The translations under genes and the position numbers were made by a program. The notes under the pieces were generated by a model, which worked only from the letters and a program-made list of their open reading frames with translations, was not told where the DNA came from and did not search any database. A stretch of 64,000 nt of DNA, taken from positions 1-64,000 of the forward strand of contig NZ_LXET01000021.1 of NCBI RefSeq assembly GCF_001655005.1. Reading direction: 5' to 3'. The stretch's first letter is position 1; every line of letters starts with the position of its first letter. The DNA is from Hafnia paralvei ATCC 29927. Its GTDB lineage: Bacteria > Pseudomonadota > Gammaproteobacteria > Enterobacterales > Enterobacteriaceae. Shown here piece after piece: positions 43,163 to 51,546 of the stretch.

Positions 43163-43831
43163 TTATTGAGCTGGCTGCCATGCCCCGTTTTGGATACCTG
43201 TAACCAGATTGTTGACGGCTTCACGGATAGCCAGATCTAATACTTTACCATTCAGCGTTGAGTCGTAACTTGCGGTGCCGCCAAAGCCAATAATTTCACG
43301 ATTAGATAACTCATATTCACCAGCACCTTGAGATGAGAAGACCACTTCAGAGGTTTGAACATTGACCACGTTCAAGTTAACTTTTGCATAAGCTACCTGA
43401 GATTTTCCGCGACCCAGAATACCGAAAAGCTGGTGGTCACCTGTCTCTTTACGGCCAAATTCGGTAACGTCACCGGTAATGACGTAGGTCGCACCTTTTA
43501 ACGTTTGGGTTTGGCCTTTAATACCGGCTTCTTCTTTCAGTTCAGCCATATTGGTGCGGTCTAAAACGTTAAAACGACCTGTTTGCTGCAGATGAGTGAC
43601 AAGAATAGTTTTAGACTGGTTACCTAGGCGATCAACGCCATCCGAGAAAATTCCGTTCATATAGCTAGAACGGTTATCGAATTTTCCGACAGAAATAGGG
43701 CTGCGAGGACCGTTATATTGGGTTCCATAAGAAGCTACTTTGGCCACTTCTAAAGAACGAGAAGACTCTGAAGCACAGCCACTAAGAAAAGTTGCCAGAG
43801 ACAGCGTTGTTGCAATAAGAATTTTCTTCAT
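43163..43831 (-). CDS. CsgG/HfaB-like outer-membrane lipoprotein
   Basis: A 222-residue lipoprotein. The signal peptide ATTLSLATFLSGC ends at a lipidated Cys near residue 19. The mature protein matches the CsgG family: VAKVASYGTQYNGPRSPISV, RFNVLDRTNMAELKEEAGI and a C-terminal segment AIREAVNNLVTG. CsgG itself (277 residues) forms the curli secretion channel; this protein is shorter, and no curli genes are near. An ATG at 43834 is one codon upstream and equally possible. It heads the operon, so it may form an oligomeric ring with the two partners. Confidence 0.85.
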   Translation of the reverse strand: MKKILIATTLSLATFLSGCASESSRSLEVAKVASYGTQYNGPRSPISVGKFDNRSSYMNGIFSDGVDRLGNQSKTILVTHLQQTGRFNVLDRTNMAELKEEAGIKGQTQTLKGATYVITGDVTEFGRKETGDHQLFGILGRGKSQVAYAKVNLNVVNVQTSEVVFSSQGAGEYELSNREIIGFGGTASYDSTLNGKVLDLAIREAVNNLVTGIQNGAWQPAQ

Positions 43832-44202
43832 CATAAGTCTATTTTTCACCAGAGTTGAGTTTTGTGTCATGTAATAACGGCAAAGAAAGAAATATTTGCT
43901 TGCAAGCGCAAACTGATAAGCCTGCAAATGATATTTTTATATTTAATTCTTTAAAAATTAGCCGCTAAAGATAACAGCTTTTATTTATGATTAAAAATTA
44001 GGATGGGTAACTATTAGTCACTTGAAGGAAAATAAAACGTTTATTTTAAATATTCCGATATGTTATCTGAATTACAGAATATGTGATTGTTATAAAGAAA
44101 ATCTCAGAACATTAATGGGAGTAGTTCTCAACAACTGGACGGTAAGGTTGACTCTGATTGTCGATTTGCATTTAGTATGTTAGCCTAACTAAATAGAAGC
44201 TA
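43832..44202. promoter_or_regulatory. Divergent region between CsgG-like operon and marR gene
   Basis: About 370 bp, AT-rich, no gene. It contains an AAAATAAA/TTTATTTT stem (44029-44047) and GTTAGCCTAAC (44179-44189), a palindrome inside TTAGTATGTTAGCCTAACTA just before the MarR-type gene. The latter is a candidate autoregulatory operator. Confidence 0.45.
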
Positions 44203-44652
44203 GTGTGGCAACCCTCTCTGCGGATTCCCCAAATGATTAACGATCTAAAGAAACTTCAGTGGCACCTCTGGTTTTGCTGGCGTGAGGTTTCACGTCAAAG
44301 CGGCAGTATGGAGCTCACCAACAGTGAATTTGATTATCTTTATGCTTTGTTGGAGCACCCGCAGGGTGTGCGGCTAACCGAGCTAGCTGAGTGCATGAAA
44401 GTGAGTAAGGCATCAGCTAGCGCAATGGTGAGTAAGCTAGAAAGCCGAGGATATATCCAACGCGTGCCTTGCTCAGACGACGGAAGAGCGACGTTATTGC
44501 AGGTGACGAAGAAAGGGACTGCGTTAGAAAAAGAAGAGATGGATATCTATGCAGAAACAGCTCAGAAAATGGCGAGCGCACTGACGCCTGAAGAGCGGCA
44601 ACAATTTGAGTTATTACTGCATAAAGCCTGTCACGGCTTGAATACCGATTAA
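44203..44652 (+). CDS. MarR-family transcriptional regulator
   Basis: A protein of 139-149 residues depending on the start (GTG at 44203 or ATG at 44233; neither has a strong ribosome-binding site). The winged helix-turn-helix is clear: LTELAECMKVSKASASAMVS, then KLESRGYIQRVPCSDDGRAT with the DxR wing motif. MarR proteins usually repress a neighbouring efflux gene and release it on binding phenolic or other ligands. The MATE transporter begins 42 bp downstream on the same strand, so coupled control is likely. The palindrome at 44179-44189 fits autoregulation. Confidence 0.88.
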   Translation: MWQPSLRIPQMINDLKKLQWHLWFCWREVSRQSGSMELTNSEFDYLYALLEHPQGVRLTELAECMKVSKASASAMVSKLESRGYIQRVPCSDDGRATLLQVTKKGTALEKEEMDIYAETAQKMASALTPEERQQFELLLHKACHGLNTD

Positions 44653-44694
44653 GTTTTCATTGAACAGTGTAAAAAGAGCTATTTAGGACGCGTT

Positions 44695-46044
44695 ATGTTG
44701 CACCAAAGTATTACCCGAACATTCTGGCATTATAGTATTCCGGCCATCGCCGCACTGTTAATCAGTGGGCTGTACCAGATTGTCGATGGTGCATTTATCG
44801 GTCACGCGATGGGTGCCGAAGGTTTATCGGCGATCAATATGGCATGGCCGCTGTCTGGTGTATTACTTGCGGTTGGGATGATGATCGGAATGGGCAGCGG
44901 CGCATGCTGTTCGCTCGCGCAGGGTGAAGAGAAAATAGATAAAGCTCGCCGCATCTTAATGCAGGTTTTTTGGTTGCTCATTGCTCTCGGTATTGGTGTG
45001 GGGAGCTGTGTTGCTTATATGGCTCCGCTCTTTATGCGGATGCAGGATGCCTCGGGCATTATTGAAAATTACGGTATCGATTATCTCACGATTGTCGGAA
45101 TATCGGGACCGATAGTGCTCGGTAGTATTGCGATGCCGCTGCTAGTGCGTAATTTAGGCGCACCTCGTTTGGCAACTTTTGCCATGCTAGTTGGGGCATT
45201 AATGAATGTCTTATTGGACTATATTTTCATTATTCGCCTCGGGTGGGGATTAAAAGGCGCAGCATTGGCGACGATCACCAGCGAAAGTTTGGCTGTACTG
45301 ATCTGTATTGGTTTTATCTTCAGTCGATATAATAAATTGCGGCCTCAACGCTCGCATATTGCTTTTAATTTACGCCTAAGCTTAGCGTCTTTGACCACCG
45401 GTTTTTCCAGCATGCTGATGTATCTCTACCTCAGCGTCGTTGTGATGTTACACAATCTGCTCTTCATGAAATATGGCGGGCCGGTTGAAGTGGCAGCTTA
45501 TGGTATTGCCAGTTATTTGATTGGTTTCTATTATCTCTTGGCTGAAGGCGTATGTGGTGGAATGCAACCACTCGTCAGCTATTATCATGGCGCGAGACAG
45601 CCAGAAAAAGTACGTAAAGTGCTCAGTTTAGGGCTAATGACCGCGGTAGGTGGGGGGATCATACTCGCACTGGCCATTTTTATTCTGCCATCGTTATTTG
45701 CCAGCATATTTATTTCTGGCGACAACGTATTACGGTCGGCGACGATTCATGGTCTGCGTCTTCACCTATTTGTGATGTTTCTTGATGGCTTTATTGTGTT
45801 GGCGGCGACATTCTTTCAGGCATTGGGACACGCTCGTTACGCTACCTTTATTACGCTCAGCAATATGCTGATCTTATTTCCGTTCTTGGCTTTATTTCCG
45901 TGGATATTCGGCCTTAACGGTGTGTGGTTGGCCATGCCGTTGTCAAATATTTGCTTATCGGTTGTGGTGATTTTAATGCTTAAGCGTCAGCTACGCCGTT
46001 TAGGTATTAACCTTTCCTCGAAACAGAAACCTTTAGCCAGCTAA
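44695..46044 (+). CDS. MATE-family multidrug/organic cation efflux transporter
   Basis: A 449-residue inner-membrane protein with about 12 transmembrane helices in two homologous halves (starting near SIPAIAALLISGLYQIVDGA and near LASLTTGFSSMLMYLYLSVV). It fits the MATE family of Na/H-coupled drug exporters, closer to the MepA/NorM-like bacterial branch than to DinF, although I cannot separate these with certainty. It follows a MarR-type regulator and ends at a strong terminator, so the two form a self-contained unit. Substrate unknown. Confidence 0.9.
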   Translation: MLHQSITRTFWHYSIPAIAALLISGLYQIVDGAFIGHAMGAEGLSAINMAWPLSGVLLAVGMMIGMGSGACCSLAQGEEKIDKARRILMQVFWLLIALGIGVGSCVAYMAPLFMRMQDASGIIENYGIDYLTIVGISGPIVLGSIAMPLLVRNLGAPRLATFAMLVGALMNVLLDYIFIIRLGWGLKGAALATITSESLAVLICIGFIFSRYNKLRPQRSHIAFNLRLSLASLTTGFSSMLMYLYLSVVVMLHNLLFMKYGGPVEVAAYGIASYLIGFYYLLAEGVCGGMQPLVSYYHGARQPEKVRKVLSLGLMTAVGGGIILALAIFILPSLFASIFISGDNVLRSATIHGLRLHLFVMFLDGFIVLAATFFQALGHARYATFITLSNMLILFPFLALFPWIFGLNGVWLAMPLSNICLSVVVILMLKRQLRRLGINLSSKQKPLAS

Positions 46045-46059
46045 ATGAATGAGATATTG

Positions 46060-46093
46060 AAATCCAGCCTAATGATATGGCTGGATTTTTTTT
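46060..46093 (+). terminator. Terminator after the MATE gene
   Basis: AAATCCAGCC/GGCTGGATTT with a 9-base loop followed directly by a T run, a textbook intrinsic terminator 15 bp after the stop. Confidence 0.95.
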
Positions 46094-46204
46094 AATCATA
46101 TCGTTAAGCACAACGCCGTAAAAAGATAATTCGCGAGATCCAACACAACAATCTCATGGTATGAAGCGTAACGTATCCGCACTGACGACTGATAAGGGAA
46201 TACC

Positions 46205-47812
46205 ATGAAAATATTAACGCCATTGTGGCTGGTCAGCCTGATAAGCGTGGCACCATTATATGCAGCACAAATTCCAGCAGGTACAACGCTCGCTCCTCAG
46301 CAGGTTTTCCGTTACAACAACCACAGCGAACCCAGCACGCTCGATCCGCAGAAAATCGAAGAGAACACCGCAGCACAGGTTGCGTTCGATCTGTTCGAAG
46401 GATTGGTATGGCTGGATGGCAATGGAAACGTTCAACCGGCTCAGGCTAAAAGCTGGAAAATAAGCGACGATGGTAAACAGATTATCTTCACCTTACGCGA
46501 AAATTTGCGTTGGTCAGATGGCTCGCCGCTCACCGCAGAGGATTTTGTGTTTGCTTGGCAACGTGCGGTTGACCCAGCAACAGGGAGTCCTTTCGCCGAC
46601 TATCTGGCTGCAGGGCACGTTGTGAATGCTGCACACATTGTCAGCGGTAAAATATCGCCACAGCAATTAGGCATCAAAGCGGTTGATGCGCGTACTTTAC
46701 AGGTTGATTTAGAGCAGCCAACGCCTTGGTTTATTTCAATGCTGGCATGGCCTACCACTTTCCCTGTTCCACACACCGTAGTGCAGAAATATGGCGAAGA
46801 CTGGACTCGACCAGAACACCTCATTTCTAACGGGGCGTTTGTGCTGGCAAACCGGGTCGTGAATGAAAAGATTGTCGCGAAACCTAATCCGCAATATTGG
46901 AATCGCGCAGAAACTGTTCTTACACAGGTTGAGTATTTAGTGGTTGATAACGCGGTTTCTGGCTACAACCGCTATCGTGCAGGTGATTTAGATTTAACGT
47001 GGGTGCCAGCCGATCAAGTTAAAGATATTCAGCAGAAAATGCCTGATGAATTACACATTATTCCGCGTTTAAATACCGAATATTATAATTTTAACACCTC
47101 GATGCCGCCGTTTAATGATGTGCGGGTGCGTCGTGCGCTTTATTTGACGGTTGACCGCGATCTTATCGCCCATAAAGTGCTTGGCTTACGTGAACCCGCA
47201 ACTACGCTGACTCCGCCTCAGGTTACCGGCTTTAAGCCTCCTGTACTGGATGAATTAGATGAGCCGCTAGCACAGCGAGTGATTCTAGCCAAAGGGCTAC
47301 TGCATCAAGCGGGCTATGATGAGCAACGCCCACTGAAATTCGAGCTGTTTTACAATAAATATGATCTGCATGAGAAAACGGCTATTGCGCTTTCGTCTGA
47401 GTGGAAGAAGTTGCTGGGCGTTCAGGTCACGCTGCGTAATATGGAGTGGAAAACATACTTGGATGCACGTCGGGCCGGAGATTTTATGTTGTCGCGCCAG
47501 TCTTGGGATGCCACCTATGATGAGCCATCGACGTTTTTAAACACGCTGCAATCAACCAGTGTCGAAAATGTGGGACACTGGTCAGATGCAGAATATGATA
47601 GGTTATTAAAGCAGGCCGAGAGCGTTGCCGACCCTGTGACTCGTAATGTTTTATACTCGCAGGCAGAGTTACGAATTAATCAGCAGGCACCGATTATCCC
47701 TATCTATTATCAACCGTTAATCAAATTGTTAAAGCCTTATGTGGGTGGTTTTCCGGTCCATAACCCGCAGGATTATATCTATAGCAAAGAGTTGTATATT
47801 GTTGCACATTAG
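46205..47812 (+). CDS. Periplasmic oligopeptide-binding protein (OppA/MppA family)
   Basis: A 535-residue exported protein of the SBP_bac_5 family. The signal peptide (residues 1-20, ending APLYA-AQ) has no lipobox. Family motifs include HSEPSTLDPQKIEENTA, WKISDDGKQIIFTLRENLRW, SDGSPLTAEDFVFAWQRAVD and PLIKLLKPYVGG near the C-terminus. It should bind peptides in the periplasm. No permease or ATPase gene is adjacent, so, like MppA of E. coli, it probably docks on an Opp transporter encoded elsewhere. Monocistronic, with a hairpin downstream. Confidence 0.92.
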   Translation: MKILTPLWLVSLISVAPLYAAQIPAGTTLAPQQVFRYNNHSEPSTLDPQKIEENTAAQVAFDLFEGLVWLDGNGNVQPAQAKSWKISDDGKQIIFTLRENLRWSDGSPLTAEDFVFAWQRAVDPATGSPFADYLAAGHVVNAAHIVSGKISPQQLGIKAVDARTLQVDLEQPTPWFISMLAWPTTFPVPHTVVQKYGEDWTRPEHLISNGAFVLANRVVNEKIVAKPNPQYWNRAETVLTQVEYLVVDNAVSGYNRYRAGDLDLTWVPADQVKDIQQKMPDELHIIPRLNTEYYNFNTSMPPFNDVRVRRALYLTVDRDLIAHKVLGLREPATTLTPPQVTGFKPPVLDELDEPLAQRVILAKGLLHQAGYDEQRPLKFELFYNKYDLHEKTAIALSSEWKKLLGVQVTLRNMEWKTYLDARRAGDFMLSRQSWDATYDEPSTFLNTLQSTSVENVGHWSDAEYDRLLKQAESVADPVTRNVLYSQAELRINQQAPIIPIYYQPLIKLLKPYVGGFPVHNPQDYIYSKELYIVAH

Positions 47813-47831
47813 GTTTAGTTTGGCTTAATTC

Positions 47832-47877
47832 AATATATCACCATGGGGGGGAGTCAGTTGCCCGGTGGTGATATATT
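47832..47877 (+). terminator. Hairpin after the peptide-binding protein gene
   Basis: AATATATCACC (47832-47842) and GGTGATATATT (47867-47877) form a perfect 11-bp stem, with a weaker GGG/CCC pairing inside. It lacks a long U-tract but is well placed, 20 bp after the stop. Confidence 0.65.
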
Positions 47878-47914
47878 ATGAAGTTATGGTTTTTATCAAT
47901 GGAATTGATTATAT

Positions 47915-48772
47915 ATGAATAGTGAAAACACGGATGTGATTGATGATGTAAATGATTCTTCTAAAGGAGTATCTGGCGCAGAAACTAACATCATACCGAA
48001 GAAAATTAATCGCGCGATAAAAAATGGCTGGCAAGCGGGAATTGTTTTGTTTGTGTTGACACTGTGTCTTTTTGTTTATCAATGGATAGTATTTAAAACG
48101 CCATTGTGGGATTTAATTGATGTGGTGATTTATTTACTGTTGTCTTATGGGATTTATCGACGCAGCCGCACATGCGCTATATTGATATTGTTGTTATATA
48201 TTCTTTCTCAGGCGATAGCACCAAAATTATATTATATTGGCAATGTGAAAACGGAGTATCATTTTAATATATTGTTGATTGTTTTAATCGTGTGTTTCTC
48301 ATATGGTGTCGTAGGAACGATAGAGTTTCATCGTTGGCGTAAAGGGAAAAAATTCAACGATAAAAAAATAACTAAATATATGTTTGCTTGCGCAGTTGCC
48401 TCATTTCTTCTTTTGTTTGGGATAATGAAAGGCACTGAGTGGATAATGCAAAGAATTACACCGGCTCAGTGGGCCGCGGTTGACGAAGATATTTCGAAGA
48501 CCAAAAGTTCGTATCCATTAAAGCTAAATAATGAAATAACAATAAAAGACGTTTATCGTAATAATAATGTATTAACCTATGAATATACATTAACGGATGT
48601 GAAAAAAGAAGATTTCACTAGGTTGAATATATATCGACTTAGTTTGCCAGCATTTAAAAATATGTGTAATCAGCCAATTATCCAGTTATACAATATGAAA
48701 GTCGAGTATCTCTTTATGCGTGGTCTTGACCAAATTAGTCTGACGTTTGATAAGGGGGATTGTCCACATTAG
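47915..48772 (+). CDS. Unknown membrane protein with C-terminal soluble domain
   Basis: A 285-residue protein I do not recognise. The hydrophilic N-terminus (1-35) is followed by hydrophobic segments at about 39-58 (IVLFVLTLCLFVYQW), 65-80, 88-103, 113-133 and 153-170, and a hydrophilic C-terminal domain of about 110 residues (DEDISKTKSSYPLKLNNEI, YTLTDVKKEDFTRLN, ending in FDKGDCPH). The base composition is noticeably more AT-rich than the backbone, suggesting horizontal acquisition. It has a possible weak start context after GGAATTGATTATAT. It is convergent with the tiny membrane protein at 48821-48979. Confidence 0.75.
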   Translation: MNSENTDVIDDVNDSSKGVSGAETNIIPKKINRAIKNGWQAGIVLFVLTLCLFVYQWIVFKTPLWDLIDVVIYLLLSYGIYRRSRTCAILILLLYILSQAIAPKLYYIGNVKTEYHFNILLIVLIVCFSYGVVGTIEFHRWRKGKKFNDKKITKYMFACAVASFLLLFGIMKGTEWIMQRITPAQWAAVDEDISKTKSSYPLKLNNEITIKDVYRNNNVLTYEYTLTDVKKEDFTRLNIYRLSLPAFKNMCNQPIIQLYNMKVEYLFMRGLDQISLTFDKGDCPH

Positions 48773-48797
48773 CTCAAATGACGAGCTTGCTATTTTC

Positions 48798-48835
48798 ACG
48801 GTCATAGCGTCATCATATCCTTACTCTATGACCGT
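48798..48835. other. Inverted repeat at convergent gene ends
   Basis: ACGGTCATAG (48798-48807) and CTATGACCGT (48826-48835) form a perfect 10-bp stem with an 18-base loop. It lies 26 bp after the stop of the 285-residue gene and overlaps the stop codon of the small minus-strand gene. There is no U-tract on either strand. It may act as a shared 3'-end hairpin. Confidence 0.55.
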
Positions 48836-48979
48836 AAGAATTATGTCACAAATAAAATATGTTACAGTAAAGATACTTATGATAGCCCATATGTTGCTCT
48901 CTCCCAGCATGCTGGCGAGCATCGCCAACGATAGACTAAACGCAAACATGATGAGCCAAGAGGCTATCTTATCAGGCAT
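48821..48979 (-). CDS. Small 52-residue membrane protein, unrecognised
   Basis: This short frame has an excellent AGGAG site 5 bp before the ATG at 48979. The product starts MPDKIASWLIMFAFSLSLAM and has two hydrophobic stretches, about residues 7-26 and 29-49, ending in a single Glu after DIILTVI. Charge and length suit a small two-helix inner-membrane protein. The opposite-strand frame at 48747-49007 has no ribosome-binding site and starts inside the preceding gene, so I prefer this one. Function unknown; no homologue comes to mind. Confidence 0.6.
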   Translation of the reverse strand: MPDKIASWLIMFAFSLSLAMLASMLGESNIWAIISIFTVTYFICDIILTVIE

Positions 48980-49121
48980 AATATCTCCTGAAACTCTGTA
49001 CGACTAACGGTAAATATAATTATGGGCTGGAATAAAGCTATTTCAAGTTATGTGTCAGAGGTATTTTTATCGGTAAGCGGGTGGAAGCTTGTGCAAGCAT
49101 TCCACCGCTATTTTCTCTATT

Positions 49122-51440
49122 TTACAGCAGCTCAAATTCTCCCTGATTAACTCGCTGCGAATCTAACCCAATAAATACGTTAAACTTGCCTGGCTCTGAC
49201 ACATATTTCATTGAAGCATTCCAGAACTTGAGTTGGTTCTCATCAATCTTAAAGTGAATGGTTTTTTGCTCGCCAGATTTCAGCATCACTTTCTCAAAGC
49301 CTTTCAGCTCTTTAACGGGGCGACTCATGGTGGCGGTTTTATCCTGAATATAGAGCTGAACTACCGTCGCACCGTCACGTTTACCGGTGTTTTTCACCGT
49401 CACGCTTGCGGTCACCGAACCATCGCGTTTCATTATTGGGCTAGACATCTTCACGTCAGAAACGCTGAAAGTGGTGTAGCTCAATCCATAGCCAAACGGA
49501 TAGAGTGGGCCATTTGCGGCATCGTAATAATGCGAGGTGTATTTCTCTGGTTTTTCCGGGTTGTAAGGGCGACCGGTGTTCAGATGGCTGTAATAAATAG
49601 GGATTTGTCCAACTGAACGAGGGAAGGACATCGGTAGTTTGCCGGATGGGTTGTAGTCACCAAACAGAACATCGGCAATCGCATTGCCCCCTTCGGTGCC
49701 TGAGAACCAGCTTTCTAAGATCGCATCGGCCTGCTGGTCTTCTTTTTCAAGCGCCAGTGGACGGCCGTTCATCAGTACTAGAACCAAAGGCTTACCCGTT
49801 TGCTTCAATGCAGCAATCAGATCACGCTGGCTTTGCGGAATAGTAATATCGCTGCGGCTCGAGGCTTCATGTGCCATGCCTTGTGCTTCACCGACAACGG
49901 CCACGATGACGTCAGATTTTTTCGCTGTGGCAACCGCTTCGTCAATCATCGCCTGTGGCGAGCGCGGATCGACGGTTACGGCTTTCTCATACAGATTCAG
50001 GAAATCAGTGATCCCCGGATCGTTAGAGACATTGGCACCTTTGGCATAGACGATTTGCGCTTTGTCACCCACGGCGTTGCGTAGACCTTGGAGCACGGTG
50101 ACCGATTGATCAACGACGCCGGCAGCAGACCAACTGCCCATAACATCACGTTTGCTGTCGGCCAATGGGCCGATCAGGGCAATAGTGCCGGATTTAGCTA
50201 GCGGCAGGGTGTTTAAGCGGTTTTTCAGTAGCACCATGCTTTCACGGGCGACGCTACGTGCCTCAGGGCGATGCAGGCGACTTTCCGCATTAGTATCAAC
50301 CGGATCTGAACCGACAGGCCCCAAATGACTATAGGCATCGGTAAACAACCCCATGTCATACTTCACGTTTAAGACATGACGCGCCGCATCATCAACCTCT
50401 TTTTCGCTGACTCGACCGCTTTTTACTAAGCTAGGCAGGTATTTGCTGTAATACTCATCGCTCATGCTCATGTCGATGCCAGATTTTACCGCCACGCGCA
50501 CGGCATCCTCCGGATCGCTAGCCACACCATGCTTAATCAATTCTTTGATTGCACCGTGATCGCTAATCGTGATGCCCTTGAAATTCCACTCATCGCGTAG
50601 GACATCTTTTAACAACCAACTGTTGGACGTGGCAGGCGTGCCGTTAATGGAGTTTAATGAAACCATCACACCGCCGCTGCCAGCATCTAAGGCTGCTTTA
50701 TAAGGTGGCATATAGTCTTGGAACAGGCGCTGTGGGCTCATGTCCACCGTATTGTAATCGCGTCCTCCCTCTACCGCGCCGTAGGCGGCAAAGTGCTTCA
50801 CGCTGGTCATGACAGAGTTACGATCCGCCGGATTGTTGCCCTGCATCGCTTCTACCATTAGGCGGCCCATCTCCGACGTCAAGTAGGTATCCTCGCCAAA
50901 GCCTTCAGACGTTCGCCCCCAACGCGGATCGCGGGTGACATCCACCATGGGCGCCCACGTCATATTTAAACCATCTTCGCTAGCTTCATAGGCAGAAATA
51001 CGCCCTACGGTAGTCACTGCGTCACGGTTCCAACTGGATGCTAATCCTAGGCTAATCGGAAAAACGGTACGCTGGCCATGAACCACGTCATAGGCAAAAA
51101 ACAGAGGGATTTTCAGGCGACTGAGCTGCATTGCCTGATCCTGCATCTTGCGAATATCTTGGCGGGTCACCGTATTAAAAATCGCCCCGACCTGACCCTG
51201 TTTAATCATTTCGCGAATGGCTTCTTTAGGATTATCTGGCCCTACGCTGATAAGACGCATCTGACCAATTTTTTCATCGAGCGTCATTTTGCTCAGCAGA
51301 TCGGTGACAAAAGCATCACGCTGCTGGGTGGATTGTGGTTTCACCAAGGGGTGAGCCGGTTGTGTTGCGTCTGCATAGACTGGAGACAGCGTAGTAGCAA
51401 TCAGTCCTGCGACCAGACTGAGCGAGCAAAGCCATTTCAT
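49122..51440 (-). CDS. bglX: Periplasmic beta-glucosidase BglX (GH3)
   Basis: A 772-residue exported glycoside hydrolase family 3 enzyme. The signal peptide is residues 1-25 from the ATG at 51440, which matches the E. coli start MKWLCS. The N-terminal TIM barrel includes DGLNMTWAPMVDV, MTSVKHFAAYGAVEGG and ISDHGAIKELIKHG with the nucleophilic Asp; the alpha/beta sandwich and C-terminal fibronectin-III-like domain follow. It cleaves beta-glucosides. The frame is open upstream to 51617, overlapping the LacI gene. It lies directly downstream of a LacI-type regulator on the same strand, which E. coli bglX does not. Confidence 0.95.
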   Translation of the reverse strand: MKWLCSLSLVAGLIATTLSPVYADATQPAHPLVKPQSTQQRDAFVTDLLSKMTLDEKIGQMRLISVGPDNPKEAIREMIKQGQVGAIFNTVTRQDIRKMQDQAMQLSRLKIPLFFAYDVVHGQRTVFPISLGLASSWNRDAVTTVGRISAYEASEDGLNMTWAPMVDVTRDPRWGRTSEGFGEDTYLTSEMGRLMVEAMQGNNPADRNSVMTSVKHFAAYGAVEGGRDYNTVDMSPQRLFQDYMPPYKAALDAGSGGVMVSLNSINGTPATSNSWLLKDVLRDEWNFKGITISDHGAIKELIKHGVASDPEDAVRVAVKSGIDMSMSDEYYSKYLPSLVKSGRVSEKEVDDAARHVLNVKYDMGLFTDAYSHLGPVGSDPVDTNAESRLHRPEARSVARESMVLLKNRLNTLPLAKSGTIALIGPLADSKRDVMGSWSAAGVVDQSVTVLQGLRNAVGDKAQIVYAKGANVSNDPGITDFLNLYEKAVTVDPRSPQAMIDEAVATAKKSDVIVAVVGEAQGMAHEASSRSDITIPQSQRDLIAALKQTGKPLVLVLMNGRPLALEKEDQQADAILESWFSGTEGGNAIADVLFGDYNPSGKLPMSFPRSVGQIPIYYSHLNTGRPYNPEKPEKYTSHYYDAANGPLYPFGYGLSYTTFSVSDVKMSSPIMKRDGSVTASVTVKNTGKRDGATVVQLYIQDKTATMSRPVKELKGFEKVMLKSGEQKTIHFKIDENQLKFWNASMKYVSEPGKFNVFIGLDSQRVNQGEFELL

Positions 51441-51546
51441 CGCGGAGTTTTCTCTTTTGTAAGCTGCTTTTGCAGCGTAGGGAAGTGGTGGCAGTTTGCC
51501 ATAAGCGGTATTCGTTAATACATGAATTTTACTGTGTTTTGTTGGG

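Noticed and set aside
48747..49007. 86-codon plus-strand frame after the 285-residue gene
   Set aside because: Starts inside the preceding gene without a ribosome-binding site; the opposite strand has a better supported small gene.
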